DNA of 5,996 bases, from contig CBFGRU010000201.1 of NCBI GenBank assembly GCA_965651255.1, forward strand, positions 1 to 5,996, in the 5' to 3' direction. Position 1 is the first letter of the stretch. Each line of letters opens with the position of its first letter. Both the position numbers and the translations under genes were made by a program. Source of the DNA: CBFGRU01 sp965651255 (GTDB lineage Bacteria; Planctomycetota; Phycisphaerae; Phycisphaerales; SM1A02). A model generated the notes under the pieces. That model saw only the letters and a list, made by a program, of their open reading frames with translations. It was not told where the DNA came from and ran no database searches. This document shows, piece after piece, positions 5,571 through 5,996 of this stretch.

Positions 5571-5996
5571 ATGGAACAGGTGATCGATCTCTTTTCCCAG
5601 ATGCCCGGTGGCGGCCTCATCGTCGCGGTGGCGGGGGTCGTCATTGGGCTGACGTTGTGGGTCGTCGGGCACCGCGTGCTGAGGCCGGGATTCTCGCTCA
5701 TCGGCGTCATCTTCGGGGCCGGGGTCGGTTGGATCGCGGCGGCGTTTATCCCCTTTGAAGTACCTGCGTGGCTTCCTGCCATCTTCGTTGGCATCGTCTT
5801 TGGCATTCTCGCCTGGGTGTCGTTCCGCCTGACCATGGCGGTGGCTCTGGCGATGGTCTTTGGCCTTGCGGCACCGCTCGGCGTCTGGTCGTGGGCGCAG
5901 TACAAGGGTGTAGCCGCGTTTGACGTGCCCCCGCCGCGCGAATCCCCCGACACCCTCGAACTTCCGCTCGAGGCCACCGAGGGCCTGCCGGATGAC
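5571..5996 (+). CDS. Multi-pass membrane protein of unknown function, N-terminal part
   Basis: The frame is open from ATG 5571 to the window edge, giving 142 residues with no stop; the gene continues outside. Four hydrophobic segments are visible at about residues 15-34, 41-61, 66-86 and 88-109, rich in Gly, Ala and Val. A Pro- and Glu-rich hydrophilic stretch follows (about 118-142, starting DVPPPRESPDTLE), which looks disordered. The compact Gly-rich helices recall small integral membrane proteins such as the DUF4203/TMEM198 type, but I cannot assign a family. The start is supported by GGAAGG at 9-nt spacing and by the hydrophobic pattern beginning directly afterwards. It is transcribed away from the DUF255 gene. 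The antisense frame over the same stretch is composed of low-complexity Thr, Pro and Ala, and I reject it. Confidence 0.8.
   Translation, partial: MEQVIDLFSQMPGGGLIVAVAGVVIGLTLWVVGHRVLRPGFSLIGVIFGAGVGWIAAAFIPFEVPAWLPAIFVGIVFGILAWVSFRLTMAVALAMVFGLAAPLGVWSWAQYKGVAAFDVPPPRESPDTLELPLEATEGLPDD

Noticed and set aside
5363..5977. Minus-strand 204-residue open frame opposite the membrane-protein gene
   Set aside because: Its product is low complexity (Thr, Pro, Ala, Met) with no recognisable domain, and the opposite strand encodes hydrophobic helices with a good Shine-Dalgarno site.

Overview
This is a GC-rich bacterial window whose protein genes strongly prefer G or C at third codon positions. The best clue to the organism is a complete tmRNA (ssrA) gene on the minus strand. 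It encodes the tag peptide AEPQYALAA, which is one residue away from the tag I recall for the planctomycete Gemmata (AEPQYSLAA). A member of Planctomycetota is therefore the most likely source, although this rests on memory and not on a search.

Layout from left to right. Positions 1-99 are the 3' end of an unidentified plus-strand gene, with a 7-bp hairpin across its stop codon. Positions 182-531 (minus) are the tmRNA, with a textbook alanine acceptor stem, T-arm, first pseudoknot and tag frame. Positions 614-5366 hold three minus-strand genes. Transcription runs from a long thioredoxin-fold protein of the YyaL/SSP411/DUF255 (SPATA20-like) family (3015-5366), through an ABC transporter ATPase (2014-2934), to an ABC-2 type permease (614-1987). 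The last two lie 26 bp apart and form an obvious transporter pair. A 204-bp divergent intergenic region (5367-5570) carries several inverted repeats. From 5571 a plus-strand gene for a small multi-pass membrane protein runs off the right edge.

How they fit together. The ATPase and permease should form one ABC-2 exporter or drug-efflux-like complex: two copies of the ATPase with two permease chains, or a permease heterodimer. The DUF255 protein may be co-transcribed with them (80-bp gap), but the ATPase also has its own -10-like box exactly placed for a leaderless transcript, so the link is uncertain. The tmRNA works independently in ribosome rescue.

Most of the window is conventional. The points most worth a second look are the C-terminal extension of the DUF255 protein, which reads like the N-terminal domain of DsbD with a C-x4-C pair; the CYWC active-site variant where the family usually has CHWC; possible leaderless starts for two genes; and the structured divergent promoter region. 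I saw no CRISPR array, insertion sequence, phage gene or clearly new defence or biosynthetic system.
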